A stretch of DNA of 6,748 nt from Verrucomicrobiota bacterium (GTDB lineage: Bacteria; Verrucomicrobiota; Verrucomicrobiia; Limisphaerales; DSYF01), in the NCBI GenBank assembly GCA_025457725.1, contig JALOTU010000288.1, positions 1 through 6,748 on the forward strand, in the 5' to 3' direction. A program made the position numbers and the translations under genes. Under the pieces are notes generated by a model. The model was not told where the DNA came from. It did not search any database and worked only from the letters and a program-made list of their open reading frames with translations. Below, piece by piece: positions 1-5,988 of the stretch (the stretch's first letter is position 1; each line of letters begins with the position of its first letter).

Positions 1-1007
1 CCCTCGATCACCGTCGGCAGATTGTAGAGGGTCAGTTCGATCCGGTGATCGGTGACGCGGTTTTGCGGGAAGTTGTAGGTGCGGATCCGCTCGTTGCGTT
101 CACCGGTGCCGACCTGCGATTTGCGCTGTGCGGCGTAGCGGGCGTTTTCCTCGGCCACCTTCTGTTCCAGCAACCGGGACCGGAGCACCTTCATGGCTTT
201 GGCCCGGTTCTTGATCTGGGACCGTTCGTCCGCGCAGCGGACAATCAATCCGCTGGGTTTGTGGAGGATTTGCACGGCGGAATCGGTGGTGTTGACACCC
301 TGCCCGCCGGGCCCGGAAGCGCGGCAGACCGAGACGTCGATTTCGTCCGGTTTGATTTCCACGTCCACCTCCTCCGCCTCGGGCAGCACGGCCACGGTGA
401 CGGTGCTGGTGTGAATGCGGCCGGACGCTTCCGTGGCCGGCACACGCTGCACCCGGTGCACGCCGCTCTCGTACTTCAGCCGCTTGAACACATCCTCGCC
501 CGTGACCAGGAAGACGACCTCCCGGAAGCCGCCGAGATCGGATGGGCTCGAATCCATCGGTTCCACCTTCCAGCCGCGCGATTCGGCGTAGCGGCTGTAC
601 ATCCGGAACAGGTCGGCGGAGAACAGGGCCGATTCCTGCCCGCCGGCGCCGGCGCGGATTTCGATGATGGTGTTGCGGGAATCCGCGGGATCGGGCGGCA
701 CCAGGCCGAACTGGAGTTCGCGCGCGAGCCGCTGTTCCTCGGCTTCCAGCCGCGCAATGTCCTCCGTCAGCATCTGCCCCATCTCCGACTCCGCCGATTC
801 CACCGCCAGCAGCCGGCGGTTTTCCGTCAGGTCGGTGATCGTCTTGAGATAAGCGCGGCCGGCGGCGACCAGGCCCTTCAGCCGGGAGTATTCCCGTGTG
901 AGCTCCTGGGCGCGTTGCGGGTTGCCAAACACCTTGGGATCGCTCAGCGCGGATTCCAGTTCCGCGTGGCGTTTCTCGAACCGCTCGATGTGCGGGCGAA
1001 GATCCAT
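1..1007 (-). CDS. prfA: Peptide chain release factor 1 (RF1), 3' end cut by window edge
   Basis: RF1 recognises UAA and UAG in the ribosomal A site and triggers hydrolysis of peptidyl-tRNA. The first 335 residues are visible, beginning MDLRPHIERFEKRHAELESA. The class-I signature GPGGQGVNTTDSAV places the catalytic GGQ at residues 234-236, almost the same position as in E. coli RF1. The anticodon-like tripeptide PAT lies near residues 190-192 in VPATEASGRIHTSTVTVAV; PxT marks RF1, whereas RF2 carries SPF. The N-terminal domain is the usual coiled helix. The frame is still open at base 1 in NLPTVIEG, so about 25 residues are missing compared with the usual 360. The ATG at 1007 gives the canonical N-terminus but has no Shine-Dalgarno; CCCCCTCC directly precedes it. 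The gene follows rpmE by 63 bases, with a hairpin between them. Identity is certain; only the C-terminus is unseen. Confidence 0.97.
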   Translation of the reverse strand, partial: MDLRPHIERFEKRHAELESALSDPKVFGNPQRAQELTREYSRLKGLVAAGRAYLKTITDLTENRRLLAVESAESEMGQMLTEDIARLEAEEQRLARELQFGLVPPDPADSRNTIIEIRAGAGGQESALFSADLFRMYSRYAESRGWKVEPMDSSPSDLGGFREVVFLVTGEDVFKRLKYESGVHRVQRVPATEASGRIHTSTVTVAVLPEAEEVDVEIKPDEIDVSVCRASGPGGQGVNTTDSAVQILHKPSGLIVRCADERSQIKNRAKAMKVLRSRLLEQKVAEENARYAAQRKSQVGTGERNERIRTYNFPQNRVTDHRIELTLYNLPTVIE

Positions 1008-1015
1008 GGAGGGGG

Positions 1016-1055
1016 AAAAGCGAACCGCCCGCAGGCGTGGATATCCTGCGGGCGG
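1016..1055 (-). terminator. Strong hairpin between rpmE and prfA, possible terminator or attenuator
   Basis: A perfect 11-bp inverted repeat pairs CCGCCCGCAGG (1045-1055, read on the minus strand) with CCTGCGGGCGG (1025-1035) around a 9-base loop. Downstream on the transcript comes TTCGCTTTT, a broken and short U-tract. The stem begins 15 bases after the rpmE stop and ends 17 bases before the prfA start. It fits a leaky intrinsic terminator for rpmE or a 5'-leader structure for prfA. The weak U-run is why I do not call it a full terminator. Confidence 0.55.
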
Positions 1056-1070
1056 ATTCGGCGAAAGCAG

Positions 1071-1316
1071 CTATTTCTTCTTCTTGCGTCCCGCGGCGGC
1101 GGCTTCCTGGGCCGCCTTGGTCTTGGCCATGCGCTGTTGAAACTTGTCCACGCGACCGGCGGTATCGACGAATTTCTGCTGGCCGGTGTAGAACGGGTGG
1201 CATTCGTTGCAGATGCCCACGATGATGACCGGCTTGGTGGAACGGGTCTTGATCACGTTGCCGCAGGCGCAGCGGATTTCCGAGTCCACATATTTCGGAT
1301 GAATGTCAGCTTTCAT
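1071..1316 (-). CDS. rpmE: 50S ribosomal protein L31, zinc-binding type
   Basis: L31 bridges the two ribosomal subunits near the central protuberance. The 81-residue product starts MKADIHPKYV and contains the family core CNECHPFYTG. Four cysteines (C16, C18, C36, C39) form the zinc-ribbon set CxC...CxxC, so this is the Zn-containing (C+) paralogue rather than the Zn-free YtiA type. The C-terminus is extended by an alanine-rich stretch ending GRKKKK, longer than the usual 66-70 residues. The ATG at 1316 is chosen because it begins the conserved MKxxIHP; a TTG at 1328 would add only four unconserved residues. No Shine-Dalgarno precedes the ATG. It is followed by prfA, and rpmE next to prfA is a common bacterial arrangement. 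It is probably transcribed apart from the ETF genes. Confidence 0.97.
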   Translation of the reverse strand: MKADIHPKYVDSEIRCACGNVIKTRSTKPVIIVGICNECHPFYTGQQKFVDTAGRVDKFQQRMAKTKAAQEAAAAGRKKKK

Positions 1317-1328
1317 AAAAGGCCGCAA

Positions 1329-1356
1329 AGGCTAGCACAGGCCGGTGGGTTGACAA
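1329..1356 (-). promoter_or_regulatory. Candidate promoter for rpmE(-prfA)
   Basis: On the minus strand TTGTCA (1356-1351) matches the -35 consensus at 5 of 6 positions. A 16-base spacer leads to TAGCCT (1334-1329), a poor -10 (3 of 6) preceded by a TGC that could act as an extended -10. The inferred start near 1322 leaves a leader of only about six bases before the rpmE ATG. Position in the gap after etfA supports it, but the -10 is weak. Confidence 0.3.
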
Positions 1357-1369
1357 GACGGAAAGCGAG

Positions 1370-1390
1370 CCGAAAAACCGCGTCTTTCGG
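1370..1390 (-). terminator. Weak hairpin after etfA
   Basis: A 6-bp stem pairs CCGAAA with TTTCGG on the minus strand around a 9-base loop. It starts five bases after the etfA stop. There is no clean U-run behind it, so terminator function is doubtful. It is listed because it is the only candidate end for the ETF unit before the rpmE promoter region. Confidence 0.2.
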
Positions 1391-1394
1391 GCCC

Positions 1395-2435
1395 TCACGC
1401 CCCGGACCGGGCCAGCAATTCGTTCACCCGCCCCATCACCTGGAAGGCGTCGGCCACATACAGGACGTCGGCCTTGCCGCGGGCCCAGCCGCAGTTGCCG
1501 TCCAGGCTGATGGCCCGGCGCTCATTGACAAAACGCCAGCCCACGGTGTGCGGTTCCTCGCCATGGCAACACGTCGAAAGCCCTTTCGGATGGCGCGGCG
1601 TCGCGCCGGTCTGACCGATCTGGTTCAGGTGTGTGAGGAACGACAGCACGGCCTGCCCTTCGCCGCCCAGGTCCACCAGCGACTTGCTGCTGCCCAGCGA
1701 GGAGCGCGTCAGCTTGAGAAAATCCAGGATCAGCTTTTCCGCCTCGGGCACATGGCTTTGGCCGTCGGCTTGTTTCTTGGTCCAGCCGGCTCCGGTGACA
1801 AAAAGGAGCGACGCGTCCGGTCGGATGGTCTGCACTGCGGCGGCCGGCTGGCGCACGCCGGTGACGGTGGTGCGCCGGGCGGATTCGGGGAGGTCCACCG
1901 ACACCGCCTCGGCGTTCGCTGTTCCCGGAGATCCGCTCCAGGCGGCCTGACTGCCCGGGTCCACCAGGATGAACCAGGGACGCTGGCTCCGCGTCAGCAC
2001 CGCTTCCATGCGTTGCCGATAATACCAGCGATGCACCGCCAGCTTGTCCGCTGTGGTGTCAATGGCGGTGACGTGCGTGTCCGCGCGGCCGCCGAGTCGC
2101 GCGGCCACGCCGGGCAGGCAGCGGTTGAACCGTGACGTGGCCGGGGCAATGACGATCGTGGCCCCTGCGGCTTTGCAAAGGGCTTCGGCCGCCGCGGCGT
2201 CGGTGGCGTAGCGCGAGGCCGCAAAATCATCGCCGGTGACAGCGAGAAACTTCGCCGCACCGCAGGACGCGATTTGATTTGCCGCCGGCTGCGTGTTGCT
2301 GCCGATGAATCCGGCAACAAACGACGAGCCGGACAAGGCAGTGCTGACCCCCTTGGCCGCGCCGAGCGCCTCGATCGCCGCCTTGGCAAGTGTTCCGTCG
2401 GCTTCCGTATGAGCGAGTAAGAGTATGGTTTCCAT
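1395..2435 (-). CDS. etfA: Electron transfer flavoprotein alpha subunit, divergent
   Basis: EtfA with EtfB forms the soluble FAD carrier that takes electrons from flavin dehydrogenases. The product has 346 residues starting METILLLAHTEADG. The N-terminal alpha/beta domain (about 1-190) contains APATSRFNRCLPGVAARLGG at 98-116, matching the conserved ETF pattern that normally ends in PRVAARLGAG. The C-terminal FAD domain (about 205-346) keeps IGQTG at 273-277, the equivalent of QVGQTG, and the terminal VADAFQVMGRVNELL, the equivalent of VADYGIVGDLFKVVPEL. The usual GISGAIQH and AINKD segments are replaced by a region containing STCCHGEEPHTVGW and LDGNCGWARGKADV, so FAD contacts may be altered. 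The ATG at 2435 is used; a TTG at 2441 adds two residues. It lies 104 bases after etfB and ends in TGA. Family assignment is firm from motifs plus context; the altered FAD site is an inference. Confidence 0.85.
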   Translation of the reverse strand: METILLLAHTEADGTLAKAAIEALGAAKGVSTALSGSSFVAGFIGSNTQPAANQIASCGAAKFLAVTGDDFAASRYATDAAAAEALCKAAGATIVIAPATSRFNRCLPGVAARLGGRADTHVTAIDTTADKLAVHRWYYRQRMEAVLTRSQRPWFILVDPGSQAAWSGSPGTANAEAVSVDLPESARRTTVTGVRQPAAAVQTIRPDASLLFVTGAGWTKKQADGQSHVPEAEKLILDFLKLTRSSLGSSKSLVDLGGEGQAVLSFLTHLNQIGQTGATPRHPKGLSTCCHGEEPHTVGWRFVNERRAISLDGNCGWARGKADVLYVADAFQVMGRVNELLARSGA

Positions 2436-2452
2436 GGTCAAAAGTGGGGTGT

Positions 2453-2532
2453 CGGAGTCTCGGAGTTATGGAGTCATGGGATTGGCGCGCGGTGGCTTCA
2501 TCACTCCATTGCTCGAACACTCCTTCACTCCG
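2453..2532. repeat. Imperfect 80-bp palindrome of GGAGT/ACTCC units between etfB and etfA
   Basis: The left arm holds three GGAGT units on the plus strand (within 2453-2458, 2461-2466 and 2468-2474). The right arm holds three ACTCC units (2503-2507, 2519-2523, 2527-2531). ATGGAGTCATG (2468-2478) pairs with CATCACTCCAT (2499-2509) with one mismatch. The outer segments 2453-2466 and 2519-2532 pair except for three internal bases. A 20-base spacer forms the loop. It fills most of the 104-base etfB-etfA gap and would fold in the mRNA between the two cistrons. It is probably a dispersed intergenic repeat or an mRNA-stability element; function is not shown. Confidence 0.6.
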
Positions 2533-2539
2533 TTTGTCT

Positions 2540-3349
2540 TCATTTCCTGATCCACTCCACGATTTCCTTCGCGATGACATCCGGGGTGGCGTCCTTGACG
2601 ATGCGGGTTTCGCGCAACTGCTTCGGCAGGGTGACACTGGCAAACGTCAGTCCCTCCGCACCGATCTTGGCGGCTTGGGCCTTTTGCAGCGCGGGCATCA
2701 CGCCGCGCATGTTGGCCATGCCCACCTGGGGATTGTTCTTCGGCTCGGGCAAACTGCCCGTGGCCCAGCCCAGCACCGCCGGCGGACCCGAACATCGCGA
2801 GATCTGGTGTCTGCCGCCCTCGATACGCTCCAGCACCTCGAACGCCCCGTCCGGCTGCGGCTTGAGTTCGTCCACGCCCAGAAAGACATCCATGATGCCG
2901 AGTCTCTCGGCAAGGGTCTGCATCGTCACGCCCGCGCCGCGGGAAGCCGATTCCCAGCCGCCGAACACCAGCAGCCGGGCCCTGTCCAGACCGGGCAGCG
3001 CCTCGATGGCCCCGGCCAGGGCGGCGGCGGTTTCGGCCGGATCGGTGAAGCCGCTGGCCGAGCCGTCCAGTGCCACGAATTCGAAGGGCACCTTCTGGCC
3101 CACCGTCATCATGACCTGCTGCAGCTTGGCCTTCGGCCCGAGGGCCACCAACGTGACCTTGCTGCCGGGATGAAGCCTGGCGAGGTTGGCCGCCTCGTAA
3201 AGCGCGTGTCCCGCCCAGGGATCGAGCCAGGCCGGCAACATCATTTCGTTCTTCAACGCCGGGCCCGACGGACCCGTGACGGGCTCAAGCGTCTGCAACG
3301 GATCCGGCACGACGCTGCCGCACACGACAATCTGGTAGGGGTTGCTCAT
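2540..3349 (-). CDS. etfB: Electron transfer flavoprotein beta subunit
   Basis: EtfB pairs with EtfA; in most ETFs it binds AMP, and in bifurcating ones a second FAD. The 269-residue product starts MSNPYQIVVCGSVVPDPLQT, the usual beta-strand plus VPDP loop. It then has LKNEMMLPAWLDPWAGHALYEA at 32-53, corresponding to the common INPFDEAALEEA segment, and VTLVALGP at 65-72. The nucleotide-loop equivalent is GGWESASRGAGVTMQTLAERLG at 130-151, with SRGAG where many members have D-GQVG. The tail LPEPKNNPQVGMANMRGVMPALQKA at 200-224 matches the EtfB recognition-loop region that normally reads EPRYPSLPNIMKAKKK. The ATG at 3349 is 6 bases past the oxidoreductase stop and lacks a Shine-Dalgarno, suggesting co-translation with the upstream gene. 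Length is typical. I cannot tell bifurcating from non-bifurcating type by eye. Confidence 0.87.
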   Translation of the reverse strand: MSNPYQIVVCGSVVPDPLQTLEPVTGPSGPALKNEMMLPAWLDPWAGHALYEAANLARLHPGSKVTLVALGPKAKLQQVMMTVGQKVPFEFVALDGSASGFTDPAETAAALAGAIEALPGLDRARLLVFGGWESASRGAGVTMQTLAERLGIMDVFLGVDELKPQPDGAFEVLERIEGGRHQISRCSGPPAVLGWATGSLPEPKNNPQVGMANMRGVMPALQKAQAAKIGAEGLTFASVTLPKQLRETRIVKDATPDVIAKEIVEWIRK

Positions 3350-3355
3350 ATCAGT

Positions 3356-4135
3356 TCAATTCTCGGCCGAATGCAATCCGCCGGTGCCGGCGCGGAAGGC
3401 GATGTTCATCCTTTCCGGGTTGCCAGGGAGGGAACTGGCGCAGTTCCAAAAGCAGGCGCCGCAGTGGATGCATTTCTCCCGATCGAACGCCGGCACGCCG
3501 CCTTCGCCGGGCGCAATGGCCTGGCCGCTGCAGGCCTCAATGCAGATCTTCGTGCCGCATTGCTCGCAGAGTTCCGGGTAAAGAAACTCGACATGATCCG
3601 CGTATCCGGGCGGCGCCTGCACCTTGCCGCCCATGAGAAGCGCGTCCTGGTGCGAGACGAGCAATTGTCCGTCAAACGGAATCGCCGGCCACCCGACCTT
3701 GTCCATCAGGGCGCCGTGGAGCGAGAGTCCCCGGGCCCGGCTTTCCTCGCGCAGCCTCGCAATCTCCCCGGGTGACACACGCCCCTGATAATACTGTTCC
3801 AGGTCGGGAATGCGTCTCCACGGCGGGAGCGGATCGCCCGCGAGCGAGAAGCGGCCGTTCGTCAGGCCGGCCAGCGCCATGCCGAGCATGCCGCGCACGA
3901 CGCCCTTTTGAAAACCATCGCGGGACTTTTCGGCAATCAGCGATTCCTTGTCCACCCAACTCGCCCGGCGGCGCAGGATGTAGGTATCCTCGAGATTCTG
4001 TTTGGTGAAGGGCTTTTTGGCCTTGAGCAGTTCCATCACCGCTTCGGCCAGTTGTGCGCCGGTGGCCCAGGCTTCGTCCACACCCGAACCCGTCAGCACA
4101 TTTGGTGCTGCCGCTGCCTTCCCCCACCCGCGCAT
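3356..4135 (-). CDS. C-terminal part of ETF:quinone oxidoreductase-like protein, with eight-cysteine ferredoxin module (separated by frameshift)
   Basis: This frame carries the distal third of the oxidoreductase. Homology-like sequence starts at NVLTGSGVDEAWATGAQLAEAV, directly continuing GEGSGST from the upstream frame. It runs through KKPFTKQNLEDTYILRRRASWVDKE to a C-terminal ferredoxin-like domain. Eight cysteines sit there: CEQCGTKICIEAC (C589, C592, C597, C601 in the joined protein) and CIHCGACFWNC (C621, C624, C627, C631). The second set is a classic 4Fe-4S binder; the first has an expanded CxxCx4CxxxC spacing. Canonical ETF-QO has one cluster from four cysteines, so this resembles a FixC-FixX fusion with perhaps two clusters. 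The ATG at 4135 is the first start in this frame but lies in misframed sequence, so independent translation would give a protein lacking FAD. Stop TGA at 3358-3356, 6 bases before etfB. Confidence 0.82.
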   Translation of the reverse strand: MRGWGKAAAAPNVLTGSGVDEAWATGAQLAEAVMELLKAKKPFTKQNLEDTYILRRRASWVDKESLIAEKSRDGFQKGVVRGMLGMALAGLTNGRFSLAGDPLPPWRRIPDLEQYYQGRVSPGEIARLREESRARGLSLHGALMDKVGWPAIPFDGQLLVSHQDALLMGGKVQAPPGYADHVEFLYPELCEQCGTKICIEACSGQAIAPGEGGVPAFDREKCIHCGACFWNCASSLPGNPERMNIAFRAGTGGLHSAEN

Positions 4136-5333
4136 AACCGTCCCCGACCAGGTGCGGTTCGCCGCGCCGGCCCGATTCCCCGAGGGTCTTGGCTCCCCAT
4201 GAACGCAGCTTCCCGCCCTGGAGATGGCGCCAGAGATACGGGTGCAACATCCAGTGCTGCAGATAGCGGTAGGCGGTGCGCATCGGGCTGTCGAACCACG
4301 AGGGCACGAAAATGCCGAGCGAGGCGACGTTGTCCGGATGCACGTAGAAGAATCCGAAGATCTCCGGCTCGGGATATCCGAAGGTGTGCAACACGGTGCC
4401 GGGTTTCAACGTCGTGCCCTCCGGCAGATCCACGACAAACTTCATCCCGACCGCCCAATCCCGGGTGTGATGGCCCTCGGGCATTCCGAAATGTTCATCG
4501 AGCTGCCGGCCGATGGGACCGACCGGCCCATCCCCGATCACCGTCAGCGCCGCATGCACGTCCATGCCGGGCATGAATCCGCCGCCAGGCCGCCCGTCCT
4601 TTTCCACGCCCTGATCCAGCAGGCGCACGCCGACGACTTTGCTTCCGGGGCGCGGACATTCCCGTCCGCGTGGCCCCTCGTTCCCGGTCGCGCCTGGCGG
4701 ACAGGAATGTCCGCGCTCCGGGACGGCATTGCCGTTTTCGATCAGGACTTTGGCGACCGGCGTGCCCGGCCACACCTGGACCAGGCCCGTGCCCATGACC
4801 TGGGCTCCGACCCATTGCATGAACTGCCCCATGGAAAGCACCATCCCGCCGTGCTTGTGCAGAAACGGCGGGGTCCAGGGCAGGTTCAGCGCGTGGTGCT
4901 CGACCGGCAGCATCCAGTCGAAGGCGCGGATCACGGCGTCGGCCGCCTTCAGCATCGCGGATCGCCGGCTGGCTCCGTGCGGGTCCAGCAGGTAGAGCAC
5001 CTTTTCCTCGCCGACCGGCGCGGACATGGGGATCCCCGCCTGTTCGAGGTTGGGAATGCTTTCACGCAGGGCCTTGGCGCGGGTGACGATGCCGGACACG
5101 CCAAAGCCGATGTCATCCGCCCGCTCGTAACAAAGCACTTGCGGGGGAAGGCCGGGCTGGGTGGCGCTTTCGACTGCGGGCGTGCCGTCCTCATTCATCA
5201 GCTGCCTCGAGAGCGAACTGAGAAAGCCCGCCGTCGCCGGACCGAATCCGACACACGCAATGTCCACGTCCATGCGCTGGCGTTCGAAGGCGCTGGATTC
5301 GGGAGCCGGTGATTCCGTTATGGGTTGCATCAT
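3672..5333 (-). CDS. N-terminal FAD part of ETF:quinone oxidoreductase (FixC-like), frameshifted at residue 410
   Basis: It would pass electrons from reduced EtfAB to the quinone pool at the membrane. The FAD loop is DIACVGFGPATAG (residues 24-36). Later come LTVIGDGPVGPIGRQLDE (263-280), SLGIFVPSWFDSP (338-350) and LQGGKLRSWGAKTLGESG (371-388), the last matching the ETF-QO segment LEGGKRIAYGARALNEGG. The family-like reading ends at GEGSGST (residue 410, base 4104). The next 142 residues, to 3672, are arginine/glycine-rich out-of-frame sequence with no family resemblance. Rejoining after removal of one A gives a 658-residue protein with the downstream fragment. Residues about 205-230 are encoded by a palindromic repeat. 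ATG 5333 overlaps the toxin stop by four bases; M21 (5273) is an alternative start just before the FAD strand. No Shine-Dalgarno is visible at either. Confidence 0.82.
   Translation of the reverse strand: MMQPITESPAPESSAFERQRMDVDIACVGFGPATAGFLSSLSRQLMNEDGTPAVESATQPGLPPQVLCYERADDIGFGVSGIVTRAKALRESIPNLEQAGIPMSAPVGEEKVLYLLDPHGASRRSAMLKAADAVIRAFDWMLPVEHHALNLPWTPPFLHKHGGMVLSMGQFMQWVGAQVMGTGLVQVWPGTPVAKVLIENGNAVPERGHSCPPGATGNEGPRGRECPRPGSKVVGVRLLDQGVEKDGRPGGGFMPGMDVHAALTVIGDGPVGPIGRQLDEHFGMPEGHHTRDWAVGMKFVVDLPEGTTLKPGTVLHTFGYPEPEIFGFFYVHPDNVASLGIFVPSWFDSPMRTAYRYLQHWMLHPYLWRHLQGGKLRSWGAKTLGESGRRGEPHLVGDGYARVGEGSGSTKCADGFGCGRSLGHRRTTGRSGDGTAQGQKALHQTESRGYLHPAPPGELGGQGIADCRKVPRWFSKGRRARHARHGAGRPDERPLLARGRSAPAVETHSRPGTVLSGACVTRGDCEAARGKPGPGTLAPRRPDGQGRVAGDSV
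4101..4103 (-). other. Frameshift site: one extra A in an A-run
   Basis: On the minus strand the codons read AGC ACC AAA TGT, giving STKC. Removing one A gives AGC ACC AAT GTG, i.e. STNV, which joins the two halves of the oxidoreductase without loss. The misreading begins exactly between GEGSGST and NVLTGSG, so the event maps to these three bases. It may be a true inactivating insertion or a homopolymer error in the sequence. Confidence 0.8.
4644..4721 (-). repeat. In-frame palindromic interspersed repeat inside the oxidoreductase gene
   Basis: Arms 4650-4669 and 4697-4716 are 20-base inverted repeats with one mismatch, which is a G-U wobble in the mRNA. Four further pairs (4645-4648 with 4718-4721) extend the stem. 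Each arm is itself a small hairpin, GCGGAC(6)GTCCGC. The unit is about 78 bases, divisible by three, and contains no stop codon in any of the six frames. In the protein it adds roughly PERGHSCPPGATGNEGPRG plus seven residues between LIENGNAV and VVGVRLLD, a turn between two beta strands of the FAD domain. I recall similar GCGGACATTCC repeats in Verrucomicrobiota genomes, but this has not been searched. Confidence 0.75.
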
Positions 5334-5743
5334 CGTTTTGGCAACATTCCAAAACCCATCCGGGCGAAATGGCGATCGGTGGTCAGCGATTCGCGAATTC
5401 GCAGTTCGCGCATGACCACGAAACTGGTGCAGTCGGTGAACGAAAAGTCCTTGTCCGCGTAGCGAAAGAAAAGCCCGCGGGCCTTCTCAGCGCGGGCCTC
5501 GTGGATCAATTCCCAGCGAAGCAGAGAACTTCCATCCACCTGCTTCCACCATGCCTCCGCCGCGGGCATCCCCAGTCGCAAGCGGACCAACGTCAGTGTC
5601 TCGTCCATGACATAATTCGTGCTCACCAAGACTCCGCCCGCTTTGAGCCAGGCATCGCGCGCTTTGCACGCCTCCGGATGCGCCTGGTCGGCGCCGTCCG
5701 CGCAGGCCATCCATCCGGCGGTGTCCACGAAGAGCTTCCTCAT
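5330..5743 (-). CDS. vapC: PIN-domain toxin of a type II toxin-antitoxin system (VapC-like)
   Basis: PIN toxins are Mg/Mn-dependent endoribonucleases, in known VapCs often cutting tRNA or rRNA. The 137-residue product starts MRKLFVDTAGWMACADG. The four acidic active-site positions are all present: D7 in FVDTAG, E48 in VMDETL, D104 in FTDCTS and D123 in TTDRHF. FTDCTSFVVM and LTTDRHFARMGF are typical PIN motifs, and the length is normal, so it should be active. The ATG at 5743 overlaps the antitoxin stop (ATGA), indicating translational coupling. The frame stays open further upstream, but the usual PIN start fixes the N-terminus. Its TGA (5332-5330) overlaps the oxidoreductase ATG at 5333, again by four bases, placing the toxin directly upstream of a metabolic gene. 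The VapC target cannot be read from the sequence. Confidence 0.9.
   Translation of the reverse strand: MRKLFVDTAGWMACADGADQAHPEACKARDAWLKAGGVLVSTNYVMDETLTLVRLRLGMPAAEAWWKQVDGSSLLRWELIHEARAEKARGLFFRYADKDFSFTDCTSFVVMRELRIRESLTTDRHFARMGFGMLPKR
5336..5354 (-). promoter_or_regulatory. Small hairpin just before the oxidoreductase start
   Basis: A perfect 6-bp stem, TTTTGG with CCAAAA, encloses a 7-base loop. It lies within the last toxin codons (GMLPK region) and ends two bases before the ATG at 5333. It could restrain initiation on the oxidoreductase until ribosomes translating the toxin open it. It is short and AT-rich, so it may be incidental. Confidence 0.25.
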
Positions 5744-5988
5744 TTGCCGTAAAGCAGCGAGTCGTGATCCGCCGCCGGTCGCCCATCCGTCGAACGGCCC
5801 ACGGGCTCCGCACGGTACAGCGAGTCGCGCTCCAGCGACTCGGGCGCCACGTCCGGCGAATCCACAGGCACCAACTGAAAGGCGGGCCGGCTTCGGTACA
5901 GCACAGTAAAGCGCGCCCCGCGTCGCACCTTCTCGACGACCTCTGGCAACGAGGCCCGAAGTTCCTTGGCATTGATCAACGTATTCAT
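5740..5988 (-). CDS. Phd/YefM-type antitoxin, partner of the PIN toxin
   Basis: This antitoxin should bind and neutralise the PIN toxin and repress its own promoter. The 82-residue product starts MNTLINAKELRASLPEVVEK, followed by VRRGARFTVLYRSRPAFQLVPV. This is the Phd/YefM DNA-binding fold, in which the INAKELR helix and RSRPAFQLVP strand are hallmark segments. Residues about 48-82 (ESLERDSLYRAEPVGRSTDG onward, ending DHDSLLYGK) form the flexible toxin-binding tail typical of VapB-like partners. The ATG at 5988 fits the conserved N-terminus. The inferred transcription start lies only two to three bases upstream, so the mRNA may be nearly leaderless. It overlaps the toxin by ATGA. Phd/YefM antitoxins pair with Doc, RelE or VapC toxins; here the partner is clearly a PIN protein. 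Confidence 0.9.
   Translation of the reverse strand: MNTLINAKELRASLPEVVEKVRRGARFTVLYRSRPAFQLVPVDSPDVAPESLERDSLYRAEPVGRSTDGRPAADHDSLLYGK

Noticed and set aside
1317..1328. TTG start for L31 at 1328
   Set aside because: It would add MRPF before the conserved MKADIHP with no supporting signal.
45..2135. A very long open frame on the plus strand (about 696 codons)
   Set aside because: It lies antisense to prfA, rpmE and etfA, which have unmistakable motifs, and its translation resembles no family. High GC removes stop codons from the opposite strand.
3672..4103. The 142 residues that continue the oxidoreductase frame past the frameshift as a possible new domain
   Set aside because: The sequence is low-complexity arginine/glycine-rich, and the correct family sequence is present in the next frame over the same bases.
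4098..4110. Programmed ribosomal frameshifting to join the oxidoreductase halves
   Set aside because: No X XXY YYZ slippery heptamer, stimulatory stem or nearby stop typical of programmed +1 or -1 events is visible; a simple indel explains it.
4121..4125. The run of five C (G on the minus strand) as the frameshift position
   Set aside because: The frame still reads the expected GEGSGST after this run, so the shift must lie closer to 4101-4103.
4224..5312. Long plus-strand frame opposite the oxidoreductase
   Set aside because: It is antisense to a recognised gene with clear ETF-QO motifs and has no recognisable content.
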